Below the pieces are notes generated by a model. The model saw only the letters and a program-made list of their open reading frames with translations. It was not told where the DNA came from and ran no database searches. DNA of 64,000 nt, from the NCBI GenBank assembly GCA_015680685.1, contig MNCI01001882.1:79378-143377 (forward strand). Reading direction: 5' to 3'. Shown here in pieces: positions 1 through 12,100 of this stretch. Source of the stretch: Gnetum montanum (lineage: Eukaryota > Streptophyta > Gnetopsida > Gnetales > Gnetaceae). The position numbers and the translations under genes are program-made. Within the stretch, counting starts at the first letter, position 1; each line of letters begins with the position of its first letter.

Positions 1-1856
1 TATAGCCATTTTCCCAATTATAGTTGGATGCATACTCAAGATCATGAAATCATTAAGCTTTTGGGAATCCCTTTTCGCTTTAGAGGCCCAACTTCAGAGC
101 TCTAGGACCAAGTACTTTCTCGAATTGAAAGGAAAATCGAAAAATGGAAAACCAAACCCCTCACCCTCACTAGTAAGTATATCATATGTAAGTATATTTG
201 TGCTTCTACCCATGTTTATTATTCGTCATGTTGGGCCCCTTCCCATGCTTCTTATCAAAAGCTTGAATGATTATTTCAAGACTTCATGTGGTCGTCTAAA
301 GACTTCCAAAAAGGCTTTCATCATGTTGCTTGGAATATAGTAACTCTTCCTATGAACAAAGGTGGATTGGGCCTTTTGAACTCCTTTAAGAAAGGTCTGC
401 CCCTTATTACTAAGTGGTTGGTTCAGCACCTGGATGCCCCCAACATTATTGGGAATGTTCTTCAGTTAAGGCTTCGACAAGCATTCCCTAAGAACAAGTC
501 CATCTGGAAGGGTATCCACCCTATTAATTGGATCTTTTCCCCTCATGAAATTATCATTCTGGAACACATGTTTTCAAAAGCATTTGGAAGGCTTGGCAGG
601 TCTTACATTCTCATGTGAATTGGAATAATGTTCATATCAATCCTACTCTTCTTTCTAAGATTTTCCCTTGCTAGCTACCTCTATCACTTGCTCCTCTAGC
701 CACCTCAAATGCTAGGATAGCCACCATTTGGTTTCAAAAGGGAGTTTTTTCCCTTAGTTTTCTTTGTCTCACCAATCAGTGGATTACTTGGGATATGTTT
801 GAAAACTTATATGGGGCTTCCAGAACTATGCACCATTGCCTTGATAGACTTTATCACTTCATTCATCAATACTTTCATTTGAATGCTTCAGTTTCTAGTC
901 TCTTCCATGGTCTTCAGTGGATTAATGGACTGAGCCTTCTACCCTATAAACCACATGTGCCCTTTCAGTTGTTGCATGACTCCTCTATGATTGTTAATTG
1001 CTGCAATAGATCCTGGCACAAAGATGAGTCTGAACAGTTTTGGCTCTCCCTCTTCTCATGAGTTTGGAGCCTCCTGACTCTTCCAAAAATTAAACATTTT
1101 CTTTGGTGCCTCCTTCATCAAGGCCTACCTATCAGCAAACATCGTGAATACCTTGGGATTCCAAACCCTAATTTCCCTCTCTATCGAGGCCCTGATGATT
1201 TTGTCCATGTTTTTTGGCATTGCCCTTTCACTCATTCTTCATGGAAGTAGGTTTCTAAATTTTTCCCTTTGTGCAAGTTTTCCCATGAGGATATCTTGTT
1301 TGGCTTTCTAGCCATCCCCTCTACTAATCTTCAGTTTCTTTGGGAAGTTATTAGGCTCCTCGTTCTTTACTATATATGGAAGCGCAAATGCACTATTCTT
1401 TTCTAGAATATTGATTCGTCTAACTCTAACCATTTAACTATTATGGAAAAATCTCAAATTCTTTGCCTTGTGCATTTCCAAATTATATCTCACACTTCTA
1501 AGTTAAATTTGGATACTAATCAGTTATTTTATTGTTTGCAACCTTGGAGCAGATATACCAATTCGTGCACTCTTCCTCATCTCGATCTGCTACATCGGAG
1601 TGTCTCATAATAATTTTGAGCATTTTTAGCTCTCTATTGTTCCCTTGGTCTTATTAACTTGTAGTTCTTATTCATTCCTAGCATGAGGTTTCTCTTTGGA
1701 ATGTACTCCCACACCTTGTGAAGGATTATGTATCAAGATGTTTTCCTTCATCATCTGCATTTGACATTGTTCTTCTCCCTATTTAATCGTCAATATGTTC
1801 AGATGTTGATCATGTACTTAATCTCATTTAATTAATAAAATTCTCTTTTTGGGGTC
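1..1856 (+). mobile_element. L1-type LINE fragment (3' part of ORF2)
   Basis: This is the 3' part of a plant non-LTR retrotransposon, with several frameshifts and stops. Translation in shifting frames shows the end of the reverse transcriptase region (LGIPF, then KIEKWK, around 58-150), the plant-LINE signature FMWSSKDFQKGFHHVAW (about 283-335) followed by GGLGL, and a zinc-binding zf-RVT-like region at about 1057-1240 with LTLPKIKHFLW and FWHCPF. The 5' part lies outside the window. The end is placed at the TAATAAAATTCTC stretch just before a poly-C run. No intact ORF remains, so it cannot be mobile by itself. Confidence 0.85.
25..1250 (+). pseudogene. LINE ORF2 remnant: RT thumb region and zf-RVT domain
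   Basis: In life this protein would nick target DNA and copy the LINE RNA. Visible pieces in order are the post-catalytic RT region (25-330), the connecting region containing NKSIWKGIHPINW (480-540) and the C-terminal zf-RVT domain (1057-1240) with its Cys/His residues. The frame changes near 170, 300 and 620, and several in-frame stops occur. The assignment rests on the order of typical plant LINE motifs, not on one diagnostic residue. Confidence 0.8.
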
Positions 1857-1857
1857 N

Positions 1858-1883
1858 CCCCCCCCCCCCCCCCCCCCCCCCCC
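1858..1883. repeat. Run of 26 C with an adjacent N
   Basis: A run of C preceded by one ambiguous base at 1857, right after the LINE 3' end. It could be a real homopolymer or a sequencing or assembly artefact; the N favours an artefact. Confidence 0.7.
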
Positions 1884-3205
1884 AACATATTCCTCTCTTT
1901 TCCATCATTTTAATTTCAGCCTCCATTACTAAAACACCTCAAGGAAATTTCATGTTTCAAATAGAGAAGCTTGGTAGCTAGATTTTTTGTAATTTTGATG
2001 GAATTCAAGGGCAAAAATAATTTCCTCATTTTCCCTTCAAAAAATATTATCTCATGACCTTGTGTTGGAAAAATTTTAGGCCATTTTTAATATGTAAAAT
2101 GAAATTCATGGCCCACAAGCTATGAATTTTATTATGCCAACATATGAGAGCTAAAAAGTCAAAAAGCTAGTGGCTTATACACTGCACTTTTGGGCCATGA
2201 AAATAGCAAAAATTTCTAGTATTCCAAGGGAAAAAATCTAAAAATGGTTGTGCCTCATACGTTATACTTTTGAACCATGAAAATCACCAAAACATTGGTA
2301 TTCCAAGGAAAAATAGTCAAAAACGCTGGTAGCCCATATGCTACAATTTTGGGTAATGAAAATGGCCTAAATACACTATGTAACTATCCAAAATACATGT
2401 GGAAGTGTAACCAATGTAGTAATAGCAAATTTTAGGCCTATATAAGCTAGATTGAACACCATTTTTTGGATCTTTTGACACATATTTTTTGTAAAAGAAA
2501 CAATTCCTTGGCAAAAAGACATCTATTTTTAGCAAAGAGTAGAGAAGTAATTGCAAATTTTGTAGTTCTTTTTAGTGTAGATGACTCAGAGTCAAAGGAA
2601 CCTATAAAAACATTTATTGTAGAACAAATCAATCAAGAGATAAGTGTAGATTCAAGTGTAGAACACACCTTGCATCCTACACTTGATTTTAAAGATATTT
2701 TTTGTACTCTCAAGCTTTTTGAAAGCCTCAATCTCTACCTTTCTAAACCTCTATTTTACAACAAACTTTACAACATTAAATACAAATATTTTTAGTTGTT
2801 TTGTTTGTCATATTTTTACACATTTCATACATCTTCCATTCTATTCTCAAGTCCAATGCTATATCATCTTTTCATACATTGTAGTTTGTTTTCATTTTAT
2901 CTTTCTTGGAAATAGATTTAAGTCCTTAGATGATCGATAAGACCACCTAAGGCACCATAGATACTTTAGAGGCCCATAAATCCTAAGTTTAAAAGTATGT
3001 GTATGGATTATTTTGATTTGTCAATGTCAATTTTTTCCATTATTATAGTTTCCTCTTTTTAGTATTCCATTGTAAGGGCTTGAGGAAATATCTTTAGAAT
3101 TTCTTTATTGGGTATCATAATGTTGGAAATAATATCATTACAATGCACTTCATGATACTAACTTATTATTAGTCTTAGCTCAATAATATCTAAGTTTTTC
3201 CATTC
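1884..3205. other. Unassigned AT-rich stretch without a recognisable gene
   Basis: A 109-codon frame at 2466-2795 (+) matches no family I know, has no partner nearby and is AT-rich, so I do not call it a gene. A short tandem repeat lies at 2159-2370. The rest shows no motif. It may be LTR or non-coding sequence of an old element. Confidence 0.4.
2159..2370. repeat. Degenerate tandem repeat of about 80 bp, 2.6 copies
   Basis: The block containing ccatgaaaat recurs at about 2195, 2275 and 2355, each time preceded by a variant of gctagtggcttatac and followed by attccaagg. The period is close to 80 bp and the copies are diverged. Confidence 0.75.
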
Positions 3206-3760
3206 TCAAGTACCTTTCATCATTTGATCCCATTCTTTAAAACTCATAGGTATTTCTTCATTATTATTATCTTCATTTTCTTGAGAATCAAGATTTTCAA
3301 AAGTTTGATTGACTTGTTTATCCTCATCATGAAGTTTATGTGAGCTTGCTATAGGGATATGATCATTATCATAATCATTGTCATCATCATGATCATTATT
3401 CATAGGACTCTCATGAATCAATTTATCTTCATTAAATACCACATCTCTTATAATTATCAATTTTCTTCCTGTGGGTTCTAAATCTAATAATCTTTTATAT
3501 GGAGTTAATATCTTATGAAATATCCTTATTTTTATTTTAGACTTGATTTGGTTTAAGGTATGATATGATAGTATACTTTTCAGCCAAAGACTCATAAATG
3601 TCCCAAGTTGGGCTTTCAACCATTCCATACTATATTTGAACAGTCAAAATGAAAATAGAAAGTAGGACCTTTATTAATAATATTAATTGCAATTCATATT
3701 GCTTCTTCCCAGAAGGTATTGATGAGTGGTGAGGTACCCCTACACTCAACCATATGAAAT
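3206..3760 (-). pseudogene. Ty1/copia integrase C-terminal fragment
   Basis: Read on the minus strand, the segment carries NTFWEEAI, typical of the end of a copia integrase core, then a VWNG-KPNLGHL-VFG region, and finally RKLIIIRDVVFNED, the conserved copia junction before RT. The part up to about 3630 needs a frame change. A Glu/Asp/Asn-rich stretch follows RDVVF, as is usual there. Neither the catalytic DDE core nor RT is visible, so this is a scrap of a larger element. Confidence 0.8.
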
Positions 3761-3971
3761 GAGCGTAGCACGCACGATCCGGTCGAACTTTGTAGACTAA
3801 ATGCCTAAATGCCCCATGGAACACTTGGGGTTAATCATTCGTTGTCTTCCTAGACTTACTTGTTGTTGTCATGGTGTATGGTTAAGTAAGTCTGAGGTAT
3901 ATGATTTTTTTGGTCTTTTCTGGTTTATCTCCTATGCTAAGGGGTGAAGGGTTGAGAGAACTAACTACTCT

Positions 3972-4033
3972 NNNNNNNNNNNNNNNNNNNNNNNNNNNNN
4001 NNNNNNNNNNNNNNNNNNNNNNNNNNNNNNNNN
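3972..4033. other. Assembly gap (62 N)
   Basis: Unsequenced bases between two unassigned stretches. The reading frame at 3901-4197 that spans the gap is not meaningful. Confidence 0.99.
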
Positions 4034-6045
4034 CAAGGTTTATCCACAAAGCTCGTCTTTATTGCCGTACACAACTTGCGTTCAGGTACAAAGCTGCTCG
4101 AATAAAGAACCGTTCACTTGGGGGACTCCTACTGCGGGCACATGGAAAATATTCTATCTCTGGGGTGATCAATCCACCAGAGCTTCACTACTTCTAACCT
4201 CTATATGGAAATGAGGGGAGTGCCGCCTCTTATTTATAGATTTGACAGTGGACCGCGATATCGCGTACGCGTCGCAGGGGATGCAATATCCCTACATGAT
4301 ATCGCAGCTTGTGCATATCGCGTCTCATCATACCCCCATGACTGAATGAAAACTCATCCTTGAGTTCCTTACAATAATATTGGGAAGGTATGGAATTCTT
4401 GAGGGGAATGGAAGTAATGGGATGACATGTGAATGGATCATTATTACAAGACTTGACAAAACTGGTGTTCATGACAACAAAGGTGAACACCTTATTACAA
4501 TGACATCAGACCTTTGTTGGCAGCTTGAGAGAAAGAGAGAGATAGAAAGAAGTGTTGCTGCTGCCAACGCCAAGATTGTGACTTCGTTGTCCATCCATAA
4601 GTGTGCCCTTGATCTTTCTCCTTGCATAGCTACTTCAGCGTTGCTCCATTCCAAATGTTTGCTCCAGATCCAATCCGTTGTTGTATGATTTCCATCTGCA
4701 CACACAACAAAATCATATATTAGCAACGGTAATTGAATCATTAAGTAAATAATACCTTGCTTCGGTGTAAGTCCATTGGCTAGGTTGTGGTATGGCTGAT
4801 ATGGACCTGGGAAGATGTAGTAATGATGACTACCGAAGGTGTAGGGGTTAGGATGAAAATCAAAAATTTCGGGGCTAGGAGAAAATCAAAAAAAGTGGGT
4901 CCCATACCCCCATGACTAATCGCAAACCTCCAGTAGCATTAGAATGAAGAAGGGAAAGGAGTAAGAAAGATAGATAAAAAGGGACAACTGAAAACATCAA
5001 TGAAGTAGATGTCAAGATGGTAATGAACAAAATAATAATTAATTCCAAAATGTTAAGGAAAGAAAGTTAACTAATGCTCCAAATAGGAATGTCAGTGGAT
5101 CCTCCCCAAAGCAGGTGCATGCCATTAATGCCTTGATAGACCCACATTCAAAGAGTCCGTAGGCTCTGGGAATGTCTTTTGGAACAAGAGTTAAAGTCTT
5201 AACCATAAGAATTTACCGAAAATAAAACAATGCATCAACCAAAATATATACACTAATGATACAACCAGCAATGAGGTGAACAATGGAGAGAAGGATGGAG
5301 AAGAGAGAAGAGAATGGAATGGATCCTCAAGAATAAGGTGGTGTACAGCCCCTTGTGTGTTTGATGATTAATGTGACTTGGCAAGTCTCATTCCAACTCC
5401 GACCTCAAACCGACCACTTCTAGTGACGTCGCATCAATGCATTTGGCTAAACCATCCACTTGGATAATGAGGATGCATCTTCAAAGAGCCACCACCATTC
5501 TGACGAAACAAAGGAGACAATGGGAAGCGAGAAGGGCCTTAGTTAGAGGGAACACTTTTGGTTCCATAACCAGTGCTTGTAGCCCAAATTTTATTTCGTC
5601 TAAGAGGTGTGCTTTGAATTCTCACTTTCTTTGTTTTTTTTTGTGTTTTTATGCATGAGAACCACACCATGCAAAGACTTCTTATTTTTATTGGCTCAGC
5701 TTCCGATAATTTGGTAACATCAGAACAGTAAGAAAACTCAAGAAGAAACATCTAAACACCCAAGAGAATGACCAACACAAAGCATCAAGTTCCCTTGAAG
5801 TCACACCCTTTGCAATCCTTGAGTCCTTCCTTAGTTTGAGAAATACCCAGTCACCGATTCGTTAAAGTTCTTATTAGAAGGGGACTGTACATTTCCAAGC
5901 CAAGAGAAACCATAGAAATTACCTGTCATATCAAAAGAAACATACCTTAGTATCAACATTGTGAATTAAATGTAAAAACCAAACATTAGCAATCAATATG
6001 AAAATAGTTCATACCATCGGTCCGAACACTTATTGGGTGACGAAC
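4034..6045. other. Unassigned stretch; possible LTR or UTR sequence
   Basis: No protein motif is recognisable on either strand. A TATA-like tatttatag lies at about 4230, and ATATCGCG-type short palindromes at about 4255-4325. The frames present (61 to 102 codons) look like chance. The protease-gag fragment that follows is on the minus strand, so its pol would be expected here, but I see no RT or integrase motif. Confidence 0.35.
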
Positions 6046-6091
6046 TTACATGGTGGATGGCACACACACACGCACACAAAAAATAGAAAAA

Positions 6092-6200
6092 GTGTAATGA
6101 TGTTGTAAAACAAAAATTAGAAAAGTTAAATAACTTTGTAAAACAACAACGTGTAAAACAAAAACATTGTAAAACAAAAATTTGTAAAACAAAAATTGAA
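6092..6200. repeat. Simple repeat with unit near ttgtaaaacaaaaa
   Basis: About six or seven imperfect copies of a 12-18 bp unit containing gtaaaacaaaaa, next to a short CA-rich run at 6062-6080. Confidence 0.75.
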
Positions 6201-6223
6201 AAAGAACTGAGGGCTCCATATGA

Positions 6224-7111
6224 TTAGGATAGGTGGCCATCTCCCCCATGACTGAGTTGTAAGGAAGAGATCTGAAATAATGCCATGGGGTATCTATTTC
6301 TAAGAAGTTCCCAACCTCTCCCAACTGATGATCTTAACTTGAGGGGTGAAATTTGGTGACACTCACATTCCAATGTGTCTATGCCATGGTTGTTGACATG
6401 AGTTGTCTCCTTAGTTCGTTTCATGCATATTTGTTTGCTCCTTCGAGTGGCTGTCAACCATGGGGTATCTACTACTAGTTGCGTGGTTGCTACATACAGG
6501 CATCTTTGTTTCTCATTCTCATAGGCACACCTCTCACATGGAGACATATCCTCCATGTCATCACCCGATGAATCATTGTATGTGATGCATGGAACTTTCC
6601 TCTTCTCAATCTTTCCATAAATATTCATCTTAGAAATTTGCAAGGAAAGATCATGGATTCCTAGGTATGCATCTACGGTACTTAGCCATGGCCTTTCCAT
6701 TATAATGGGGAAGTGCCCTTCGTTGCTAACCTCAAAAACCAGGAAATCAATTGGGTATGACCACCCACACATAGTGGTGATGATGTCCTCCACCAATCCT
6801 AAGGGAATGGTGATGGACTGGTCAGCTAGCTCCAGTTGTATGTTACTCTTCTTAAGTTGGGGTAAGTTTCAAGCTTGATACATCTTTTGTGAAATTAGGT
6901 TGACTCCAGAACCTGAGTCAAGAAGAGCTCGATGTGGTGCATTTTTGATGATCTGTAAATGAATTAAGGGGTTCCTAGGGTCAGATAGTTTCCTGGGAAT
7001 GTGGCCCACCTTTATCCAGTTAGTTATAGTATGTGTCAACATAACCGTTTGCCTACTTAGTTGTTGGACTGAAGGGTTCTCCGAAGCGTTAGTGGTTAGA
7101 GGCCTATACAT
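6224..7111 (-). pseudogene. Retropepsin-like protease region
   Basis: An aspartic protease would cut the Gag-Pol polyprotein. The minus strand shows HRALLDSGSGVNLIS, with the catalytic DSG at about 6911-6919, and downstream FPIIMERPWLSTVDAYLG, the plant Ty3/gypsy form of the second conserved protease block. The two pieces are in different frames with a break near 6840-6870. An additional Cys-containing tail follows. Confidence 0.8.
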
Positions 7112-7695
7112 GTGCCCAACCGCTTGTTTTTGTGAGAGTTTGTCTGGGCTCCTAGTTCTGAAGAAGGATCTTTTCTTTGTATAGTTGTTAGAACTAGCAC
7201 TCAGTTGGATATTTACATGCTAAATATTTATAGCTCTCGCGGCGTTACGTTGCTGTGGTTGGATAGGTAATTCCCCCTACATTGTTGGAATAGGTTGTAT
7301 GGGAGCTACAGGTGGAAGAGGTGTGGGTGGAATTAGAGGATGGGCTGAATGTGAGATATCTCCCGAAGGAGAAGGAGTCCTCTTGAAGTACTCCTAAACT
7401 TGGTAGTGACGTTGGGGAGTAGTGTGATCCATAGAGTCACCTGGAGAAACTGGCTGCTGCACATAATAACCATAAGGATCAAGCTGCCAGTAAGGGTACT
7501 GATGTGTTGGTGGTGGCATCCCCCATGACTTTGGGTATTGCCACTGCTGATGTTGTTCAATAGGCTGTGGAGACATTCCACTTGGGTAATATGTTAAGGG
7601 TTGGTGGAACTGCGTTAGGTTACCTTGTGGATAAGGTAACCTTCGGGGTGTTTGCCATTGACTACCCCTTGGATTTAATGCATACACCCAGACTC

Positions 7696-9021
7696 CTACA
7701 GATGTGAGATAATTGGGCAACCTCCCTTAGGATGGTCATAGTAACAGACTTCACATCCACTATCATCATCTGAATCAGAATTCACAGCCTCATTGGATAT
7801 AGGAATTTTTCTCTTACCCTTGTTATGTGCAGGGCTTAAGTTTCTCCACTTGGTTTTGCCTTTGTCACTACTTTGTTCTACCTTAGACTCTTCTACAATT
7901 TTTACGACTATTTCTATTCTTGAGTCTAAGGAATCCCACATTTGATCTACCTTAGCCAATACCTCGGTTGTTAACTTTTGGATTGGCAAGGTTTTCCGAT
8001 TCACCAACTCTTCGAGTGGTGACTCATCTTCCTCATCATAGAATTTCACTCCCTTCTTGCAAAGGGAGGGTTCACGGTTGTATTCTTCCGTACTTTCCCT
8101 CTTACATAGCTCACCCTCTTCTTACGCTACTTGTTCCAACAAACTTTCAACTTCATGGGCTCTCAGTTGGGAAAGTCTCCCTTGGGCGTAAGTCCCAAGA
8201 GTTCTTCTCATTTCATTCCTTAGCCCATGCATGATGTGGCGAAGTTGATCCCGCTTAGCGTACCCATGGCCCGAGCAATGATGTAGCAGTGTATAGTAAT
8301 GGGCGATGGTAGCATCCAAGGGTTCATAAGCACCTTGTTTCTAGCTTTGGATTTGCTTACACAAATTGGACACTCTGGAGTACATTTGATATTTGTTGTT
8401 GAATAGTTCGAGCATCGTACTCCACCTCCTAATGGTTTCCAGTTCTAAGGACTGATACCAGCTCTCTAATTCTTTGGTGAGTGTCCTTGGAAATAACTTA
8501 AGCTTCTACCACTTGTTATCTATATTTTGCAAGGCATAGGCATCATGGAATGCTTGTAAATGATGTTGAGGATCAGCGTTGTATCCCCCTTCAAAATGTG
8601 GGATATTATTTATGTCCAAACGCTTGATCCTGCTATCTTCTAAATGCCTTGTGGGGATCCTAATTGCCTCTGTGATGTCTAGCATGCTTTGGGTTGCGAG
8701 TAAGGGTTCGTCATGATCATCTCTATCATGACTTCTGTGATGTCTTCGTGGTGGTTCCCTACTCTCCCTACGTCCTTACCCTTGTCCTAACTCCCGACCT
8801 TCCTGTCGAGGTCTTTCATCTTCCTTACTTTTACCCTCTCCATTGTGCTCACGATGGTTGCACCCAAATGTGGAAGGAGAGTGTGAATGGTGAGATGAAG
8901 GAGAAGAGGAAGGGGATCCATCACCATGGCGATGTTTCTTACCTTCTCTGAGGCTACTTCGGCCCCAATCGTTGTAATGATCTAAGTGTCTATCCTTAGT
9001 GTGAGTGGTTGTTCCTACCAT
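7696..9021 (-). pseudogene. gag of the minus-strand gypsy element
   Basis: The N-terminal part (about 8776-9021) is rich in Arg, Ser, His and Asp. The central gag core (about 8110-8660) has the classic order FEGGYNADPQHHLQAF, then LFPRTL, then SWYQSL, separated by stops. A Cys/His knuckle with spacing C-x2-C-x3-H-x4-C lies at about 7717-7755, one residue shorter in the middle than the usual CCHC box. A Pro/Gln/Tyr-rich linker (about 7394-7690) leads to the protease. Nonsense codons break the frame. Confidence 0.75.
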
Positions 9022-9120
9022 GAACAGTTGGTGTTCACGGGGATCAGAGCCTGTAGCATGTACAGTTGATCGAAGGCTCTGATGCCTAACGTTATATGCT
9101 ATGTTGGGATTAAACTTGGG

Positions 9121-12100
9121 GAGAGTCTAGCTCTGTCAAATTTGGGGGTAGATAGGGAAGGCCTTCCTTTAAATGATGGAGGATTTGGTCCTCCATCATG
9201 TTGAGCCAATCAATATCCCCAAGATCAATGCCAAAAGGAATGCTTGATCTATCTATAGAAGTCCAAGTAGAAGGCTCATAAGTAACAACAACTAGAGTAG
9301 TCTCACCTACAATGGTAGTGATATGAAGAGTAGGAAATTGCTCCACCTTGAGAGTGCTTTTAAAGAGTTGATAAGCACTCTCTACTTAGATCCCCTAAAT
9401 GAACAGCTCTCTCTTGTGTTGTTCAACTAACTCTTCCGCAAGCCATTTTAAGTAGGTCCCATGATCAACCTTATATTAATGTTTGTGGACCTTTTGTGTC
9501 TTGCCCCACTCTAATATCCAAGTGCAGTGATTCTTCCAATCCTCAACCTTTTGTAAGAAGAGGTCCATTTGCATATGTTGCTCCACCATCTTCCATAGGA
9601 CCTCTACTTTGTCTTGAATAGCATGCCAATAGCAGGCCCAAGTGATCTCCTTGGTCTATAACTCTCTTGAGTTGGCCACTTGGGCTTCCACAAAGGCTTT
9701 ATGGTCTTGGAGATTCCTACCTTTGAACCTTTTCCCTCAAGGCCACAACTTCCTTCCATAGGGATTTGTTGGACATCTCTAGCTCCCATGAAGCTTTTGC
9801 ACACAACATTTCTAAATTAATGGTAGTGTTATAAAGCTTCACAGGTACACTAGAAATGTTAGAGTGAAGTCTAGGCAAGGAGTATGCCTCCATGTCTCTA
9901 CTGGAATTCCACTCCATTGACCCCTTAAATAGCCATAATACAAAGAAAGCATACAACTGAATCACATAAAAAAAATCCTTACCTATCTCAGGTGCAACTT
10001 GATGTAATTGATCGATGATGTACATAGGCATTCCACATAGGAACTGCACTTTTTCTAGAGTCTCTATGCATGGATTTGCATCAAACTTAGGGATGGAAGC
10101 TTGTGCTAGTGGCTTAGGAACTACCATAAGCATAATAATCATTGAAAGGGTAGGACAACGAAATATAACCAATAATATATAATAAAAATAGTGAGGAATA
10201 AGCGTACCTAGATCCTCCTCCTTTTTTTCCTCTGGGATGATGATGGGAGAGGTACTTGGTACTGTCTTATCAAACAAGACATTTGAATCATCTATACATG
10301 CATTAGCAAGTCCTTCAACCATAGGTTGCTTTAGGATTGCCTCCTCTACATGCCTTTTTTTTTTCCTTCATAGTAGCTTGGGTTGTAATAACTTAATGCT
10401 TGTCTACAACCATAGCACATAGAAAATGAATTAACACATAAAACCATAAAATAACCATAAAATTTTAAAACATGAAAATATCAAAATTTAAATAAAGCAT
10501 ACCTATTGTGATGGCTTAAGCTTCTTCAAGGCAAGTTGATCTAATGTTGGGGGTGCCTCCTACATAGTCCTCTTGAGTTTCTCTCTAGCTACCCCTTTAG
10601 TCTCCATGTGTTGTTGTTTAGCATTGTAGACATTTGTAGGAAATGAGAGGAACTCATCATCATTAGTACTATCGAGAGACTCATACTTCCTAACATCAAG
10701 ATTCTTAGTGGTGGTGGATAATGTCTCATCCACCCCCTCTAGTGGGTTCTAAGCTTGCACTGTTGCATAAATATGTTTTATCCAAGGCGTAGAAAGTTGG
10801 ATTGGGTCTTGGGAAACCCATCATCCATTCCTATATACCACCAAAAACGCTACAAACCTCTTTAGATAACTTGCAAACAATGCAGAGTGCCTATGGATTA
10901 TTGTATAGGTGTTAACACGAAGTCTAAGAATCTCCTCTCAAAGCCTAGTAGCCCAATCAAATTTGATGCCCTCCATCAAGACCTTCTTAAAGGTCCACCC
11001 CTATGCTAGGTTGATTAGCTTCTTTTGTGATAGTAGTTTGGGGAACATACAAGACCTAAACAAAGGATATGATTCCTTTGCATTAGGATTCATGAAGCTA
11101 TCCATCAAAATTCTAGAGTGGCCCATGCACTATCCATCAAAATTCTAGAGTGGCCCATGTTGGCACCAAGCCACTCTAGAACTTCCTCATGATGGCCTAA
11201 TTCCCTTACTATCCTAGTGGGAGCCTTGGCCCCATCAGTAGGAATCCCAAATAAGTCATGAAAAAGGCTAGCATCTACATTAATGTTCCCCCTAACACCT
11301 TAGATGATGGTGCTAAAGTGACCAACCTCCTCATCAAAGGAGTCAATAACATACAACATCTTTGCAACCAAAATAGAAGGAATAGGTGCCATAAATACAT
11401 CAAGCAAACCTACATGCTAGATGTTTACTTGAACATATCCAAGTGCCTACCCCTTTAGCTACTCGTGCGCTAATGCCACATCACCAAGCTTCAAGATGAG
11501 GGTTTCCTTATGATGTGAACATGAAAGTGGTATAGTGACATCAAATAAGGTGTAAGGTCTTATGAAGTAATAACCAAAGGTTAGTATCCATATGAGAAAT
11601 TTCAACAACTAAGAAAAACAATAAAATGCTTAACACCAAAAAACACTAGAAGCTACATGTTCAGCTTTACTTTTTTTCTATGATGTGGAAGTTCCAGCTA
11701 TAAGGGTCTAATCTATCTTATTGGCATCTAACCACAAACTATTTAGCCACTGTCAAGATTTGATAAGTAATGATCAATCCCTGATCATTAACATTGTACC
11801 TATAAGAAGTTAAATTAATGAAGTTACTTAAGGTAATTAAGCCAAAACCATAAAAATTTGCAATAACTATGTTTATCCCTATAGACGATACACAGTGCTA
11901 GTGGATTTTGGAATAATGTGTGGGCTCTATGTGCCACCATTAGGGTATTATTAGTATTATTTTGAATATACTTTGGCATCATCCAGATCTCTGAAAGTTA
12001 GTGTAAACTGATGACATTTTCAGGTCCCCTTGTGATCTTAGGAACTGATTTATCGATAATATACCTAGTAATCAGTCCAAATTTTTTAGGCAACAAGGCC

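Larger units (their letters stand above)
6046..9021 (-). mobile_element. Minus-strand Ty3/gypsy element fragment (gag and protease)
   Basis: On the minus strand an Arg/Ser-rich N-terminus, a retrotransposon gag core, a Cys/His knuckle and an aspartic protease follow one another from 9021 down to about 6300. Its protease (DSG active site) and gag differ clearly from those of copies B to D, so it is another family. No pol or LTR is recognised. It lies about 100 bp from the 3' end of copy A's antisense gene, where A's own protease would be expected. Confidence 0.75.

Noticed and set aside
2466-2795. 109-codon plus-strand frame as a small gene
   Set aside because: AT-rich, no family resemblance, no start context or neighbour to support it.
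3901-4197. 98-codon plus-strand frame
   Set aside because: It spans the N gap and has no recognisable motif.
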